From contig CAZMHN010000021.1 in assembly GCA_964566145.1 (NCBI GenBank), forward strand, positions 1 through 12,856: a DNA stretch of 12,856 bases, read 5' to 3'. The position numbers and the translations under genes are program-made. Below the pieces are notes generated by a model that was given only the letters and a program-made list of their open reading frames with translations, was not told the origin of the DNA and made no database searches. This DNA comes from CAZMHN01 sp964566145 (GTDB lineage Bacteria > Patescibacteriota > Patescibacteriia > Veblenbacterales > UBA10138). Below, piece by piece: positions 11,319-12,856 of the stretch; position 1 is the first letter of the stretch, and each line of letters starts with the position of its first letter.

Positions 11319-12796
11319 GCTTCTTTGCCCCGGAACAGCTTGCCGATGATGCGCCCCCGTTCCTTGCGGAGGTAGTTCTTGATGTGGGACTTGGCCATGT
11401 TCGTCTTCACGAAGTTGAGCCAGTCCTCGCTCGGACCTTTGCGGTTCTTGTCCACAATGACCTCCACCAGGTCGCCGGAAACGAGCTTGTGGTCCAGGGG
11501 AACGATTTTCTCGTTCACCCGCGCACCCGAACACCGGCTGCCGATGTCGGAGTGTATGTGGTAGGCGAAGTCCACCGGCGTAGCTTCTTCCGGCAGGTCG
11601 ATAACGTCGCCCTTGGGCGTCAGCACGAAAATGCGGTTCTGGAATATGTCTATCTTGAGAGCCGACAGGTACTGCTCGTTGTCGGTTATTTCCTTCTGCC
11701 ACTGCAGCAGCTCCGTGATCCATTTGAGCTGTTCAGGCGGAAGCTGGAGTTCGGGGGTGTCGCCGCCCTGCTTGTATCGCCAGTGGGCGGCAATACCGTA
11801 CTCGGCGTGGTCGTGCATGTCTTGGTCGCGTATCTGTATTTCGACGATGCGTCCGTCCTTGCCGAACACGGTGGTGTGCAGGCTGCGGTAGCCGTTGGGC
11901 TTGGGCTGGGCGATGTAATCCTTGATGCGTCCGGGCATGGGCTTCCAGGCTCCGTGGATCACGCCCAGGGCCTGATAGCAAGTGGCCACGTCCGGCACTA
12001 TGACCCTCAAAGCCACCAGGTCGTACACCTTGGAAATGTCCATGTCCTTCCTGAGGAGCTTCTTATACAGCGAGTAGTAGTGCTTTACCCGGCCGTGCAC
12101 AGACAGCGCATTCACGCCGTTGTCGGCGAACAGCTTCCCGACTTCCTGTATCATGGCGTTCACGTATGCCAGCTGGGCCTCCACCCTGGTTTTGGCCGTG
12201 TCCATGGTCCAGGTGTATTCCTCGGGGTACACGTACTTGAACGCCAGATCTTCCAGCGTGCCCTTCATCTGCCCGATGCCTAAGCGGCTGGCAATGGGAG
12301 CGTATATTTCCAGCGTCTCGCGTGCGATGCGCTGTTGTTTTACCGGGGGCAGGGAAGACAGCGTTTTCAGGTTGTGCAGGCGGTCGGCCAGCTTGATTAT
12401 GACCACGCGCACATCTTCAGCCATGGCCACGAACATTTTTCTCAGGTTCTCGGCATAGCGTTCCAGGCCGCGGTACTTCAGCTTTCCGAGCTTAGTTATG
12501 CCCTTGACCAGTTTGGCCACCTCGGCCCCGAATTCATTCTCGACCTCGTCGATGGTGATGGAAGTGTCTTCCGGCACGTCGTGCAAAAAGCCGGCCTGCA
12601 AAGTGGCCAGGTCCAGGTTCATCTGCGCCAGGGTGTAGGTGGTTTCGACGGCGTGGGTGATGTAGTCCGTTCCGTCCAGGCGCTTTTGGCCCTCGTGCGC
12701 CTTGCGCGCGAACTCGTACGCCAGGTCCAGCATGGTGAGGTCCGCACCCGGGTTGTTCTTGGCGGCAAGCGCTTTTACGTCTTCGAATGTGGCCAT
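11315..12796 (-). CDS. rel: Bifunctional (p)ppGpp synthetase/hydrolase Rel, short form
   Basis: 493 residues from the ATG at 12796. The enzyme makes (p)ppGpp from ATP and GDP/GTP and degrades it, as the stringent response switch. The HD hydrolase domain looks intact: YITHAVE (45-51, His48), LHDVPEDT (71-78) and LADRLHN (136-142). The synthetase domain is intact too: VYDLVALRVIV (257-267), RIKDYIAQPKPNGYRSLHTT (290-309), VEIQIR (318-323, Glu319) and AAHWRYK (336-342). A TGS domain follows (about 389-447). The protein then ends after a short basic tail; the helical, zinc-finger and ACT regions of 700-residue RelA/SpoT are absent. The longer ATG at 12820 adds 8 residues but would lie upstream of the predicted transcription start; it remains possible. 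It is convergent with parB, sharing TTAG at the stop codons. Confidence 0.93.
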   Translation of the reverse strand: MATFEDVKALAAKNNPGADLTMLDLAYEFARKAHEGQKRLDGTDYITHAVETTYTLAQMNLDLATLQAGFLHDVPEDTSITIDEVENEFGAEVAKLVKGITKLGKLKYRGLERYAENLRKMFVAMAEDVRVVIIKLADRLHNLKTLSSLPPVKQQRIARETLEIYAPIASRLGIGQMKGTLEDLAFKYVYPEEYTWTMDTAKTRVEAQLAYVNAMIQEVGKLFADNGVNALSVHGRVKHYYSLYKKLLRKDMDISKVYDLVALRVIVPDVATCYQALGVIHGAWKPMPGRIKDYIAQPKPNGYRSLHTTVFGKDGRIVEIQIRDQDMHDHAEYGIAAHWRYKQGGDTPELQLPPEQLKWITELLQWQKEITDNEQYLSALKIDIFQNRIFVLTPKGDVIDLPEEATPVDFAYHIHSDIGSRCSGARVNEKIVPLDHKLVSGDLVEVIVDKNRKGPSEDWLNFVKTNMAKSHIKNYLRKERGRIIGKLFRGKEA

Positions 12797-12820
12797 AATG
12801 GTGTGATTGCGATACGCCAT

Positions 12821-12849
12821 ACCGTAGCAAAAAAGCGGTTTTTTTTCAA
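12821..12849 (-). promoter_or_regulatory. Putative promoter of rel
   Basis: The minus strand reads TTGAAA (12844-12849), a 17-bp spacer made of A- and T-tracts, then TGC-TACGGT with the -10 at 12821-12826. The -35 matches five of six; the -10 only three of six, but it carries the TGn extension. It would start transcription near 12814, about 18 nt before the ATG at 12796. The window ends just beyond it, so upstream elements cannot be seen. Confidence 0.4.
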
Positions 12850-12856
12850 GAGCGCC

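Noticed and set aside
10194..11723. A 509-codon minus-strand open frame across parA, parB and rel
   Set aside because: It overlaps three recognised genes and its sequence shows no family features.
12827..12846. A6/T6 inverted repeat (AAAAAA-GCGG-TTTTTT) upstream of rel as a terminator
   Set aside because: The stem is A:T only with a GC loop, and it coincides with the likely rel promoter spacer. The window ends before an upstream gene could be seen.
1..12856. CRISPR arrays, insertion sequences, phage genes or transposases
   Set aside because: No regularly spaced repeats and no transposase, integrase or phage structural frames on either strand. The only mobile-element hint is the 22-bp tRNA-end duplication.

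Overview
The window is a compact bacterial contig, GC-rich overall, with genes spaced 0-40 bp apart, small proteins and few Shine-Dalgarno sequences. A Rel protein of about 490 residues that stops after the TGS domain, non-SD starts and minimal intergenic space suggest a Patescibacteria/CPR-type genome. That is an inference from style, not from a marker gene.

Region 1 (1-6163, + strand) is one apparent operon. It holds a 5'-truncated transglutaminase-like protein, a GT5 glycogen synthase, a GH57 glycosidase with a C-terminal UVR motif, a second and divergent glycogen synthase, a GalT-family nucleotidyltransferase and a small NlpC/P60 protein. Spacings run from -25 to +9 bp. The theme is alpha-glucan synthesis and remodelling. 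No ADP-glucose pyrophosphorylase, GH13 branching enzyme or phosphorylase is in view.

Region 2 (6160-6979, - strand) has a multi-pass membrane protein and a DUF378 membrane protein. It meets region 1 tail to tail with interlocked stop codons. A divergent promoter region (6980-7148) separates DUF378 from the next gene.

Region 3 (7149-9479) has lower GC in its coding parts (about 49% in sampled lines, against 60-70% in the operon). It holds an orphan 264-residue protein with a strong terminator, an initiator tRNA-Met, a second CAU tRNA (probably elongator Met) with its terminator, then about 130 nt of strongly structured non-coding DNA. That stretch ends in an exact 22-bp copy of the tRNA 3' end and a bidirectional terminator. 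On the minus strand a Ham1/RdgB-like pyrophosphatase and a small membrane protein lie directly downstream of tRNA-Leu(CAA), apparently in one transcript.

Region 4 (9485-12856) holds divergent promoters with overlapping -35 boxes, driving tRNA-Leu one way and parAB the other. The parA transcript is predicted to be leaderless. A bifunctional-type Rel on the minus strand is convergent with parB, again with overlapping stop codons.

The best candidates for something undescribed are: the structured tRNA-tail element at 8301-8429; the initiation pattern (T at -1 in 10 of 13 starts, little SD, and an initiator tRNA whose G29:C41 pair is U:A); the GH57-UVR fusion; and the overlapping divergent tRNA/parA promoters.
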